Shown one piece after another: positions 9,397 to 17,368 of a DNA stretch of 64,000 bases; positions within the stretch are counted from its first letter, which is position 1; each line of letters begins with the position of its first letter. Origin of the DNA: Undibacterium pigrum. Lineage in GTDB: Bacteria > Pseudomonadota > Gammaproteobacteria > Burkholderiales > Burkholderiaceae_D. The notes under the pieces were generated by a model that worked only from the letters and a program-made list of their open reading frames with translations, ran no database searches and was not told the origin of the DNA. The position numbers and the translations under genes are program-made. The stretch is taken from contig NZ_QJKB01000002.1 of the NCBI RefSeq assembly GCF_003201815.1, positions 124,001 to 188,000 of the forward strand, written 5' to 3'.

Positions 9397-10524
9397 TTGC
9401 ATACTTCTTTACCGCCTCGTGTGGTGGCAGACGCCCTGTGGCTGTTGACTGCGCGTTCGCGTGGTGGCCAGCACTGGCTTAACAATGCCACTTGCACTGT
9501 GAATGCCATAGAAATCGCCGGGCAAAGCCAGCCAGTGAGCCTATTGGAGCATCAAAGCAAATGGCAGGAAAGCTATGTTGCCAGCCCGCGTTCTACCTGG
9601 TTGCGCTATCCACGCCAGGAAATACTGCGTCAAGTAAGTCCTGCATGGGCGCAAGCCATCAAGCTAGGCAGTTGCGCCATACTCGGCCCACTTTCGGCCC
9701 TGCTCAAAGCCAGCAAACTGGACCAGGCTGCCATCGTCGCCAACCATCTGGTATCGACCAATCTTTATACTGACTGGTCTGCAAATGAGATCAGCACTGC
9801 CACCGATAAACTGCAGAGCACTTATCCACAGCATCCCTTAATGATGCGCAATATTTGTCCACAGGTGAACCCTGAACTGACAGAAAGCCTGCTCAGCACA
9901 GGCTGGCAATTATTTCCCAGCCGCATGATTTATCTCTGCGATCCACAGCAAGCCAGCGCCTGGAAACACAATCACGTCAGGCAGGATGCCCGCCTGCTGG
10001 ACAATACAGAAGTCGAAGTACTGACCCACGAAGCATTGCAAATGCAGGATATTGCGGTATTACAAGAACTCTACCGCCAGTTGTTTATCGATAAACACTC
10101 ATATCTCAATCCCGATTTCAGTGCCGCTTTCTTTGAACTTTGCCTGGAAACCCAGTTCCTGGAAATGCATGCCCTGCGCTGGCAAGGCCGTCTGGTAGGT
10201 GTCATAGGCATGTATACCCATCATGAAAATGGCTGGCTGACCACACCTCTGATAGGTTATGACACCAGCCTGCCCAAAGAACTGGGTTTATACAGACGTT
10301 TGATGGCTTTATTACTCAAGACAGCCAGAGAAAAGAAGCTGAAACTGCATTACAGCTCAGGTGCCAGCCAGTTCAAACGCGCCCGCGGTGGTACTCCTCA
10401 CCTGGAATATACCGCTATCTATAATCGTCACTTATCCACAACTGCAGTACAAAGCGCCAGGATATTTGGCCGTTTACTGTCCACTTTTGCACCAGCCTTA
10501 TTGAAAAAAGCTGACGGCATTTAA
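9397..10524 (+). CDS. GNAT-like acyltransferase paired with the BtaA-like gene
   Basis: 375 residues. The C-terminal half (about 200-350) has a GNAT/FemAB-like pattern: DKHSYLNPDFSAAFFELCL, GRLVGVIGMYTHHENGW, LGLYRRLMALLLKTARE and a final YTAIYNRHL. The N-terminal half has no recognised domain. The TTG start at 9397 lies 8 bases after the previous stop and has no strong ribosome-binding site; GTG 9421 or 9424 are alternatives. Tight linkage suggests it acts on the product of the BtaA-like enzyme, for instance acylating its free amino group, but this is inference. Perfect DnaA boxes are at 9822-9830 and 10432-10440. Confidence 0.65.
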   Translation: MHTSLPPRVVADALWLLTARSRGGQHWLNNATCTVNAIEIAGQSQPVSLLEHQSKWQESYVASPRSTWLRYPRQEILRQVSPAWAQAIKLGSCAILGPLSALLKASKLDQAAIVANHLVSTNLYTDWSANEISTATDKLQSTYPQHPLMMRNICPQVNPELTESLLSTGWQLFPSRMIYLCDPQQASAWKHNHVRQDARLLDNTEVEVLTHEALQMQDIAVLQELYRQLFIDKHSYLNPDFSAAFFELCLETQFLEMHALRWQGRLVGVIGMYTHHENGWLTTPLIGYDTSLPKELGLYRRLMALLLKTAREKKLKLHYSSGASQFKRARGGTPHLEYTAIYNRHLSTTAVQSARIFGRLLSTFAPALLKKADGI

Positions 10525-10707
10525 ACTGGCAGTATGTAAATTCTCATAGCACAATAACCATACAATTCTCTGTGGATAAGCCTATGCATATCCACAGGAT
10601 GAACTGTGCAAAACCATGCAAAGCTGTGGAAGAAGATTTTTTATCCCAAAACCGTCCTTTTTTCATACAGGACTTATCAGCACATCTATACATGAACTAA
10701 GTATTTG

Positions 10708-10741
10708 TTTTTGTGGATAAATTAAGACTTATCCACAAAAA
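10708..10741. repeat. Perfect inverted pair of DnaA boxes
   Basis: TTTTTGTGGATAA (10708-10720) and TTATCCACAAAAA (10729-10741) form a 13-bp perfect inverted repeat around an 8-base spacer. Two DnaA molecules would bind head to head, immediately before the first trio module. Confidence 0.9.
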
Positions 10742-10800
10742 ATCGCGACGTTAACTACTATTACTATGTATATATAAACTAATTATTTAATTAAACCCTT
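10729..10800 (+). other. Origin unwinding-like module 1
   Basis: DnaA box TTATCCACA (10729-10737), GC-rich TCGCGACG, GTTAAC (10750-10755), four triplets TAC TAT TAC TAT (10756-10767), then the AT-rich stretch from 10770. The box-to-trio gap is 18 bases. It reads in the same direction as module 2. Confidence 0.65.
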
Positions 10801-10921
10801 TTCGGAAAATGCTGGAAAATTTCCTGAAAGACCTGGTTTTGATCGAAATAAAAAAATTTTGAAAAATATCCAAACTTCAAAAAAAGAAGCACGTGTTACA
10901 AACGAACTTTCCCAAAAAAAA

Positions 10922-11110
10922 TCCATCCATCAAAACAGACGCTCGGTTTTTTTATTGCAAGCGCCGTTGAATTTTTTAAGATCACTCAGCTTAAAAAATC
11001 TCTTGCAAACTTTGTCTTAAAAAAATGAAGCTCATCCATCAACACAAGAATGCTTTTTTTTGATGCAAGCCATTTTGAATTTTTAAAGATGGCCTCAGGT
11101 TAAAAAGCAG
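10922..11110 (+). repeat. Imperfect 80-bp tandem repeat between the two modules
   Basis: 10922-11001 and 11031-11110 align along their length. Both contain CATCCATCAA, a T-run, TGCAAGC, TTGAATTTTT, AAGAT and a final TTAAAAA. It is non-coding and of unknown role; it may be the AT-rich core between the two DnaA box clusters. Confidence 0.7.
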
Positions 11111-11397
11111 CAGACTCTGGTTTGCCAGCCTTAAAAGCCAATTCTTTCCGTCTTTTCCTAAAAATTTTTATCTGCAAAGCTGAAAACAGGTGTTTTCCTG
11201 GGATTTTTCAGTGAAAAACAACATTTTTTAAAAAATCTTTGTGGATAAGTCTGCTGATATCCACTGTATCTATTGTGCGTAACTCAAAAATTACTCACGA
11301 CAGCGTTTACTGTTCAGATTTTGTCCTGTGGATATACAGACTTTTATCACCGCCTTATCATTGGCCTAAATGCTTGATCCTGTGGATGTTTACTGAC

Positions 11398-11455
11398 TTA
11401 TCCACAGCGACATGCCTGCGTTAACAACTACTACTATTTATATATAAACTTATTC
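11398..11455 (+). other. Origin unwinding-like module 2
   Basis: DnaA box TTATCCACA (11398-11406), GC-rich spacer (11407-11420), GTTAAC (11420-11425), triplets TAC TAC TAT (11429-11437), then TATATATAAAC and further AT-rich sequence. The box-to-trio gap is 22 bases. It shares the GTTAAC-trio-TATATATAAAC segment with module 1. Confidence 0.65.
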
Positions 11456-11552
11456 AATCTAAAGGTATCCACAGCTCAAAAAATGCAAAAAAACAAAAGC
11501 AAAAAACTGTCGTAGAATCCGTAACTCGTACAAAACCTGAGAGGAAATACCG

Positions 11553-12062
11553 ATGAAGCTATGGTCAACTTTGCTGTTTGCGACCTTGCTGGCATGTGGT
11601 TCTGCACATGCAGAAAAACCTACGGCAGCCTCGGTTAAAGAATTGCTGGTGTTGACGAATAGTCAGCAAATGCTGAAAAGTACAGAAGTCCAAATGGAAC
11701 GCGTCATGAAAGACATGATGAAAACAGCCATGAAGGACCAGCCTGTTAATGCAGAGCAGCAAAAAATCATGGATAAATTCCGGGATAAAGTCATGGATAT
11801 CCACAGATCAGAAGTTACCTGGGAAAAACTCGAGCCTATTCTCGTTGAGGTTTATAGCAATTCCCTGAGCCAGGAAGACGTTGATGGCATCAGCGCTTTC
11901 TACAGATCTCCGGCTGGCAGGTCTTTTGTCAGCAAAATGCCTGTTGTCATGCAAGAAAGTATGAATGCCATGCAAAAAGTAATGACACCCATGATGGAAA
12001 AAATGTTTGAAGCAGCAAAAAAAATGGGTGAAGAACTACGCGAACTGGCGCAAAAAAAATAA
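11553..12062 (+). CDS. DUF2059 periplasmic protein
   Basis: 169 residues: a signal peptide (1-20, GSAHAE), then a helical, Met-rich DUF2059 domain with the signature LVEVYSNSLSQEDVDGISAFYRSPAGRSFVSKMP (about residues 90-125). The molecular function of the family is unknown. GAGGAAAT precedes the ATG. It is the first gene to the right of the candidate origin. Confidence 0.88.
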   Translation: MKLWSTLLFATLLACGSAHAEKPTAASVKELLVLTNSQQMLKSTEVQMERVMKDMMKTAMKDQPVNAEQQKIMDKFRDKVMDIHRSEVTWEKLEPILVEVYSNSLSQEDVDGISAFYRSPAGRSFVSKMPVVMQESMNAMQKVMTPMMEKMFEAAKKMGEELRELAQKK

Positions 12063-12183
12063 TCTTGCAAAGCAAACGCGGCTTCAGATAGCGCCATCTG
12101 GCTCTCCCTATCAGCAAAATGAGCAAAATCAGCAACTATGGAAAAATTTTGACGAAATTGCCTTTGCAAGCAAATAAAGCATC

Positions 12184-13458
12184 ATGACCAAAGCCAGGCA
12201 TTACATTTTTCTTGGCATGGGTACACTGGGAGATATATTCCCTTTCCTCAGCCTGGCAGTTGAAATGCAAAAGCGCGGACATGAAACCACCATGCTGCTG
12301 GCTCCGGTTCATGCCATTCATGCACAAAAAGCAGGTATTACCTACAAGATATTGGGGACCCAGGCTGACTATGATGCGGCCTTAAGCCATCCAGATATGT
12401 GGGATATACGCAAGGGCATGGGCGTCGTGCTTGAATCAAGTAAGTCAGTGCTTACTGAAATGCCAGGCTATATTGCTTCTTTACCTGTTGAACAGGATTA
12501 CATCCTGGTCGCCCATCCACTGGGTTTGCCTGCAGCAGATATTGTGCGTAGTTTCAGGACTGATATCCCCATCGTCGCTGCTTATCTCGCGCCCTCTAAT
12601 TTACGAACTGTGCATAACCCCCTGGTGATGGGGGATTTATTCATACCGCAATGGCTGCCAGTTTGGATGCGCAGATGGCTATGGACTTATGCAGACAAGA
12701 ATTTTATTGATCCAGTTGCCGTACCCATCATCAATCAAGCCAGGCAGGCCAGGAATTTATCGACTATCAGCAGCCTGGCAGCGCATATGTATGCCGTCCC
12801 AGATTTAAGTATCAGTTTTTTCCCTGACTGGTTTGCACCAGCCCAGCCAGACTGGCCAGCTCCTTTGGCCATGGGCGAATTCCAGCTCTATGACAGCAGC
12901 ACAATTACAGACTTATCCACAGAGCTGGAAGAATTTCTTGCTGCGGGCCCTGCACCAGTGATTTTTACGCCAGGATCAGGAAATATTCAGGCCGGTCATT
13001 ATTTTCTATGCGCGCAACAGGCCGTGCAAAAACTGGGTTTGCGGGCGATATTCCTTACCAGCCATCGTGAACAGATCGCTGCAGCTTTACCTGCCAACAT
13101 ACTCTGGCAAAGTTATTTACCCCTGCGCAGTATTTTGCCGCGCGCATCTGTACTTGTTCACCACGGTGGCATAGGTACGACAGCAGAAGCATTGAGGGCA
13201 GGCACACCACAACTGATAACGCCGCTGGCATTTGACCAGTTTGATAATGCTGCACGCATTAAAAAATTGGGTACAGGTGATTTCATACGCATGTCGCGCC
13301 TGACTGGCGGCAGACTCACGCGCAGTCTGCAACAACTGCTGGCTTCAGAAGTTATAAAAAACAACTGCACGCAAGTTGCCGGGAAATTCAAGAAAACTGG
13401 CTATGCAGATTCTTTATGTGATGCTATCGAAGCACTGCAGTCAAAACAAAAAGCCTGA
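12184..13458 (+). CDS. Family 1 glycosyltransferase (UGT/MGT-like)
   Basis: 424 residues with the GT-B fold. The N-terminal acceptor domain starts FLGMGTLGDIFPFLSLA. The C-terminal sugar-nucleotide domain holds LVHHGGIGTTAEALRAGTPQ followed by PLAFDQFDNA (about residues 320-355), the hallmark of GT1 enzymes that glycosylate lipids, sterols or macrolides. The acceptor is unknown; the BtaA-like pair on the other side of the origin candidate raises the possibility of a lipid substrate, without direct evidence. A DnaA box lies at 12913-12921. Confidence 0.88.
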   Translation: MTKARHYIFLGMGTLGDIFPFLSLAVEMQKRGHETTMLLAPVHAIHAQKAGITYKILGTQADYDAALSHPDMWDIRKGMGVVLESSKSVLTEMPGYIASLPVEQDYILVAHPLGLPAADIVRSFRTDIPIVAAYLAPSNLRTVHNPLVMGDLFIPQWLPVWMRRWLWTYADKNFIDPVAVPIINQARQARNLSTISSLAAHMYAVPDLSISFFPDWFAPAQPDWPAPLAMGEFQLYDSSTITDLSTELEEFLAAGPAPVIFTPGSGNIQAGHYFLCAQQAVQKLGLRAIFLTSHREQIAAALPANILWQSYLPLRSILPRASVLVHHGGIGTTAEALRAGTPQLITPLAFDQFDNAARIKKLGTGDFIRMSRLTGGRLTRSLQQLLASEVIKNNCTQVAGKFKKTGYADSLCDAIEALQSKQKA

Positions 13459-13476
13459 GCGATCAGCTCAGGCTTT
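13451..13476 (+). terminator. Terminator-like hairpin after the glycosyltransferase
   Basis: AAGCCTGAGC (13451-13460) pairs with GCTCAGGCTT (13466-13475). The stop codon is inside the stem. The trailing U-run is short. Confidence 0.6.
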
Positions 13477-13501
13477 AGAGCATTAATCAAAATAAAGAAA
13501 C

Positions 13502-13510
13502 TTATCCACA
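13502..13510 (+). other. Isolated perfect DnaA box
   Basis: TTATCCACA lies in the 281-base gap between the glycosyltransferase and MFS genes. Nothing else recognisable lies in this gap apart from the preceding hairpin. Confidence 0.6.
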
Positions 13511-13739
13511 GCTTATTATTGTCTTCAGGTTTTTGCACGCCTTAACATTCGCAAACTTCAGTTGAAACGCGAATATTTTGCGTGCCCATTCAGAAAAATA
13601 ATAAAGAAATTCCAGCAAAGCCCCGTCCTGTATAGCTTTGCGGCCTGTCTTATATAGCCGCTATTACGCGACTATTCGATGTCAATGAAGACTTTTATCA
13701 TATCCAGCATCAATTATTTTTTATGTCTGGAGTCTATCT

Positions 13740-14966
13740 GTGTCTTTATCTTCTCAATCTTCAGCGTCATTGCAGGCTGCAAATGCGGCAAATCCAGCAA
13801 AGGCCGTTAATGTTATTCTTAAGCTGCTGCCACTTACTCTGGCGGTTTTCATCGGTTTCCTGACCATGGGCATGCAGTTGCCGGTGCTGCCTCTTTACCT
13901 GCATGACAACCTCGGCATGAGTACCCTCGTCGTCGGTACGGTCATCGGTGCACAGTTTGCTGTTGCCCTGTTGTCACGCGCATGGGCTGGTAATTTTGCG
14001 GACAGCCGTGGTGCCAAACGGGCAGTAGTGGCTGGCCTGCTCATCATCGCAAGCTCAGGCCTGGCTTATCTTGCCTCGCTGCCTTTTGTTTCTGTACCAG
14101 TCACGTCAGTCTGGATATTGCTGAGCGGACGTGTCTTGCTGGCCATAGGTGAAAGCCTGGTCGTCACAGGGGCACTGGGCTGGGGCATAGGGCTGGTGGG
14201 GCCGCAAAATGCGGGCAAGGTCATGGCCTGGGTTGGCATCGCCCTTTACGGCGCAATGGCGCTGGGTGCACCAGCAGGTGTTGCCCTGAATACGCAATGG
14301 GGCTTTGCCGGTATTGCAGCCAGCACCATATGCATACCATTCCTGGCATTGCTGATCGCTTTGACTATCACTGCAATTCCACCCATGGGAAGTACCCGCA
14401 TGCCTTTTTATAAAGTACTGGGCATGGTTGTGGCGCCTGGCATGGGTCTGGCACTGGCCAGCATAGGTTTTGGCGTGATTACGGCATTCGTTGCCTTATT
14501 GTTTGCCGCCAGGGGCTGGGGTAATTCTTCCATGGCATTTACTTCCTTTGGTTTGGCTTTCATCGCTGCGCGCATTTTCTTTGGACATTTGCCAGACAAG
14601 CTGGGTGGTGCCAGGGTGGCGCTTGTCAGCGTCATCATAGAAGCTGCCGGACTGCTGCTGATCTGGTGGGCGGATACTACAACGATGACTTATCTCGGCA
14701 TCGCCTTCACAGGTTTTGGCTATTCGCTGGCCTTCCCTGGTTTTGGCGTCGAAGCCGCCAGACGTGCACCACCGCAAAGTCGCAGCGTAGCCATGGGGGC
14801 ATACGTAGCTTTCCTGGATATCTCACTGGGTATTGCCAGCCCGCTGGCAGGTGTTATCGCCGGGCGCTGGAGTGTGGATACGGTATTTCTTGCCGGTGGC
14901 GTGGCCGTAGGTTTATCCATACTGGTGGCCATGCGTTTGCTGGGTAAAACCTCTCCTGCTGCATAA
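13740..14966 (+). CDS. MFS transporter, YfcJ/YhhS-like
   Basis: 408 residues with about 12 transmembrane helices and the loop 2-3 motif GNFADSRGAKRAVVAG, typical of major facilitator drug or sugar efflux proteins. The length and N-terminal region resemble the YfcJ/YhhS (arabinose efflux-like) group. The start is GTG with GGAG 7 bases upstream. The convergent TetR gene is a plausible regulator, although it is not divergent as is usual for pump repressors. Substrate unknown. Confidence 0.85.
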   Translation: MSLSSQSSASLQAANAANPAKAVNVILKLLPLTLAVFIGFLTMGMQLPVLPLYLHDNLGMSTLVVGTVIGAQFAVALLSRAWAGNFADSRGAKRAVVAGLLIIASSGLAYLASLPFVSVPVTSVWILLSGRVLLAIGESLVVTGALGWGIGLVGPQNAGKVMAWVGIALYGAMALGAPAGVALNTQWGFAGIAASTICIPFLALLIALTITAIPPMGSTRMPFYKVLGMVVAPGMGLALASIGFGVITAFVALLFAARGWGNSSMAFTSFGLAFIAARIFFGHLPDKLGGARVALVSVIIEAAGLLLIWWADTTTMTYLGIAFTGFGYSLAFPGFGVEAARRAPPQSRSVAMGAYVAFLDISLGIASPLAGVIAGRWSVDTVFLAGGVAVGLSILVAMRLLGKTSPAA

Positions 14967-14972
14967 AGTCTA

Positions 14973-14998
14973 GAACAGGCTGGTCATCAAGCCTGTTC
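14973..14998. terminator. Bidirectional terminator between MFS and TetR genes
   Basis: GAACAGGCT (14973-14981) pairs with AGCCTGTTC (14990-14998) over an 8-base loop. It overlaps the end of the TetR gene and lies 6 bases after the MFS stop. Confidence 0.65.
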
Positions 14999-15631
14999 AT
15001 TTCTGTTTTTCAGGCTGCTCAGATAAGCACAAAACATATCCGCCATGGCATTCGCATAATCATCTATCCTGGTCGCAGGATAAGTACTTGCCGAGACATG
15101 TTCACCGGCATTGCTGAGTGTAGTGGAGAGCAGTTCTTCGACGATGGAACGGCTTGCTGCCGAGGCTGCAGGCAGCAATTCTGCAATGAATACCTTGACG
15201 GTGTGGTCCCAGTATAGCCATGCCTCCTGTGCCTGCGGGTCATCGTTATATAGCGGAGCAATATCTGTCAGGGCACTACGGATTTGCGCCTCTTCACATT
15301 CTGAACGGATGAAGGCATGGACGAGGGTGCGCAGACGTTCCAGCGGTGCCTGCTGCGCATCCTGCAGTATCTCGCGCAACATTCCGCCCGTCTGCCGCCA
15401 TTCATCGCTCTGCAGGCGGAACAGGATGGCTGCCTTGTTAGGGAAATACTGATACACAGATCCTACGCTGACACCTGCTCTTTCTGCCACCCGCGCCGTA
15501 GTAAATTTTTGCGCGCCTTCCCTTTGCAAAACCTGCAATGCAGCTTCCAGTATGATGGCCACCAGTTCTGCAGAACGGCTTTGCTGAGGCTGCTTTCTTG
15601 AAGAAATACTGAGATTCTGGCGTTTGCTCAT
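14987..15631 (-). CDS. TetR-family transcriptional regulator
   Basis: 214 residues. The helix-turn-helix is clear at about residues 18-65 (FTTARVAERAGVSVGSVYQYFPNKAAIL); the C-terminal ligand domain is divergent. Residue 31 of the longest frame (15631) is taken as the start, since the upstream part is a hydrophobic run that does not fit the family. It converges on the MFS gene with 20 bases between stops. It may repress that pump or the S33 peptidase gene downstream on the same strand. Confidence 0.88.
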   Translation of the reverse strand: MSKRQNLSISSRKQPQQSRSAELVAIILEAALQVLQREGAQKFTTARVAERAGVSVGSVYQYFPNKAAILFRLQSDEWRQTGGMLREILQDAQQAPLERLRTLVHAFIRSECEEAQIRSALTDIAPLYNDDPQAQEAWLYWDHTVKVFIAELLPAASAASRSIVEELLSTTLSNAGEHVSASTYPATRIDDYANAMADMFCAYLSSLKNRNEQA

Positions 15632-15737
15632 GAGCGTGAAAAAGGGTGGTGAAAAAGGGCAATGAAAAAGGATAGTAAAAATAAGCACAAGCAAAAAATG
15701 AAATGGCAGGTGCTCTTGCAAGTATTTTAACCCGACC

Positions 15738-17159
15738 TTATTTTTCCAGGCATTCCTTCATGAGCACCTGGCCTGCAAGAAATGCACGGCTGGCTTTTGC
15801 GAAACAGCCAGGTGCTGTCCATAGTATGAAATGCGGGGCTTCTTTTACAGTGACGAGTGTCAGCTTGCCGGTTAGCTTGCCGGTTTTTTCCAGGCTGGCG
15901 ATATGCTCTACTGCGCCTTCATAATGAGTTTTCGGATCCCATGTGCCTTGCAGTACCAGGCTGGGTGGCAAGTTCGCGGGCAGTTTTCCAAAGTACTGGT
16001 CTGGCTCATAGGCGGGTAAACCGGTATTGACGAGCAAGCCTGGCAAGGGGCTGGTAAACAACAGGCTGGCGTTCTCCTGCTGTATGACCTCATGCGTCAA
16101 GCCCGGGCGCAAATTGTTTTCTGACTGGCTGATGATGCTCACCAGTGGTATCGATGGCGGCAACTGTGGATAAGTACCAAATTCAGCATAGCTTTTACCC
16201 AGTATGCCCAGCACTTTTTGTAATTCGCCTGTCTGCTTGCCTTGTTCCATCTCTCTGATCAAGGCTGGCAAATGCTGGCGTGCTGCAGGTACATCCAGCA
16301 ATCGGCCAAAAAACTGCCTGACTTCCCCTCCGGGGATATCTTTTGCCAGCGCAGGATTTGCTGCCAGCCTGGCCAGCAGATTTTTATAGGAGGTTTCGGC
16401 AGGACCAGCCAGCACTTTGCGGCCTATATCATCAAGCACAAAAGAACGCTGGCTAAGATCCCATTTACCTGCTGTCTGCAAGGGCACAAGAGAATCAAGG
16501 ATAAGACCATCCAGCGGCAATTCGGCGATCTGCAGAGCGCGCAGTATTAATTGCGTGCCATACGATACTGCGTATACATAAACGGGTTTGCCATCCTGGT
16601 TTTGCAGGATTAAATGCCGCAAATCATGTGCTGCATTTGTCAGGCTGAACTGGCGCGCATAGTCAGGATGTTGCTGAAGATAGCTGAAGCAGCTTTGCCA
16701 TTCCTGCGCCACCAGTGTCGTGCCGCCGGGGCTGTCCACGGCTTCTTCCTGCGGACACAGACGGCTGGAAAAACCCGTCCCACGATGATCGGGTACCAGC
16801 AAATCGAAGCCGGGAAAGCTGTCACGAAAGCGCTCAACAAAAGAATAAAGTGAAGCACCTGATTCTCCAGGGCCACCGGCTATCAGCCATAGCTGGCCTT
16901 TTGCTAGGCCTGTTGCTGGAAACTTGCGGACAAACAGGCTGATCACCATATCTGGCTGTTCAGTAACAGGCTTGCCTTGTGACAGTGGCATATTCACGCG
17001 TGCACACATGCTGCCTTTCAAATGTGCATCATTCCCGGCATCGCTACAAAGAGAAAACTCTGGCTGGTATTTGTTACCGTCTTGTCCTGAAATCACGGCA
17101 GCAAAACAACTGTCGTTGAAGCTGGTGGCGAGCAGAAATAATATAAGCAGAAAACGCAT
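15738..17159 (-). CDS. Secreted alpha/beta-hydrolase peptidase, S33 family with TAP-like C-terminus
   Basis: 473 residues. A signal peptide (1-20) is followed by an alpha/beta-hydrolase resembling tripeptidyl aminopeptidases: oxyanion segment GGPGESGAS, HRGTGFSS, nucleophile in AVSYGTQ, an Asp in GTWDPKTHYEGA and a His in APHFILW. It should remove N-terminal peptides outside the cytoplasm. The ATG at 17159 is used because AAGGGAG stands 4-5 bases ahead and the signal peptide begins there. A DnaA box lies at 16165-16173. Confidence 0.86.
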   Translation of the reverse strand: MRFLLILFLLATSFNDSCFAAVISGQDGNKYQPEFSLCSDAGNDAHLKGSMCARVNMPLSQGKPVTEQPDMVISLFVRKFPATGLAKGQLWLIAGGPGESGASLYSFVERFRDSFPGFDLLVPDHRGTGFSSRLCPQEEAVDSPGGTTLVAQEWQSCFSYLQQHPDYARQFSLTNAAHDLRHLILQNQDGKPVYVYAVSYGTQLILRALQIAELPLDGLILDSLVPLQTAGKWDLSQRSFVLDDIGRKVLAGPAETSYKNLLARLAANPALAKDIPGGEVRQFFGRLLDVPAARQHLPALIREMEQGKQTGELQKVLGILGKSYAEFGTYPQLPPSIPLVSIISQSENNLRPGLTHEVIQQENASLLFTSPLPGLLVNTGLPAYEPDQYFGKLPANLPPSLVLQGTWDPKTHYEGAVEHIASLEKTGKLTGKLTLVTVKEAPHFILWTAPGCFAKASRAFLAGQVLMKECLEK

Positions 17160-17306
17160 TTTTCTCCCTTGATGAAATCCATGGCATGCAAAAAATGCCA
17201 GCATATCCACAGCAATGACGAAGCTGTGGGGTGACGCGCCAGATTGAGAAAATAAGGGTGTGAAATGAGGATATGCGCACATCAAATCTGCTAGCTGCGG
17301 ACTAAC

Positions 17307-17337
17307 AAAAAAAAAGCCCCTCCGTTTCCGGAGGAGC
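17307..17337 (-). terminator. Rho-independent terminator of putA
   Basis: On the minus strand a stem of 8 of 9 pairs (17329-17337 with 17316-17324) and a four-base loop are followed by nine U residues (17315-17307). This is the clearest intrinsic terminator in the window, 32 bases beyond the putA stop. Confidence 0.92.
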
Positions 17338-17368
17338 TGATTCTGGTGCAGCTTAAAGATAATGAGTT

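Larger units (their letters stand above)
10525..11552. other. Candidate replication origin: AT-rich region with DnaA boxes and two unwinding modules
   Basis: A gene-free, very AT-rich kilobase. Perfect DnaA boxes TTATCCACA or their complement occur at 10571-10579(-), 10712-10720(-), 10729-10737(+), 11240-11248(-) and 11398-11406(+). One-mismatch boxes are at 10588-10596, 11327-11335 and 11465-11473. Two modules (10729-10800 and 11398-11455) share the order DnaA box, GC-rich spacer, GTTAAC, TAC/TAT triplets, TATATATAAAC. That matches the basal origin unwinding architecture (DnaA box, GC cluster, DnaA-trio, AT-rich) known from Bacillus subtilis. No dnaA, dnaN or gidA is adjacent, so it may be a displaced oriC or an extra initiation or titration site. 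Confidence 0.65.

Noticed and set aside
11239-11424. 61-residue open frame inside the origin candidate
   Set aside because: It is built of DnaA boxes and AT-rich non-coding DNA, has no ribosome-binding site and no protein-like composition.
10525-11552. Plasmid or phage origin
   Set aside because: No rep, par, integrase or phage genes are near; the flanking genes are ordinary chromosomal ones.
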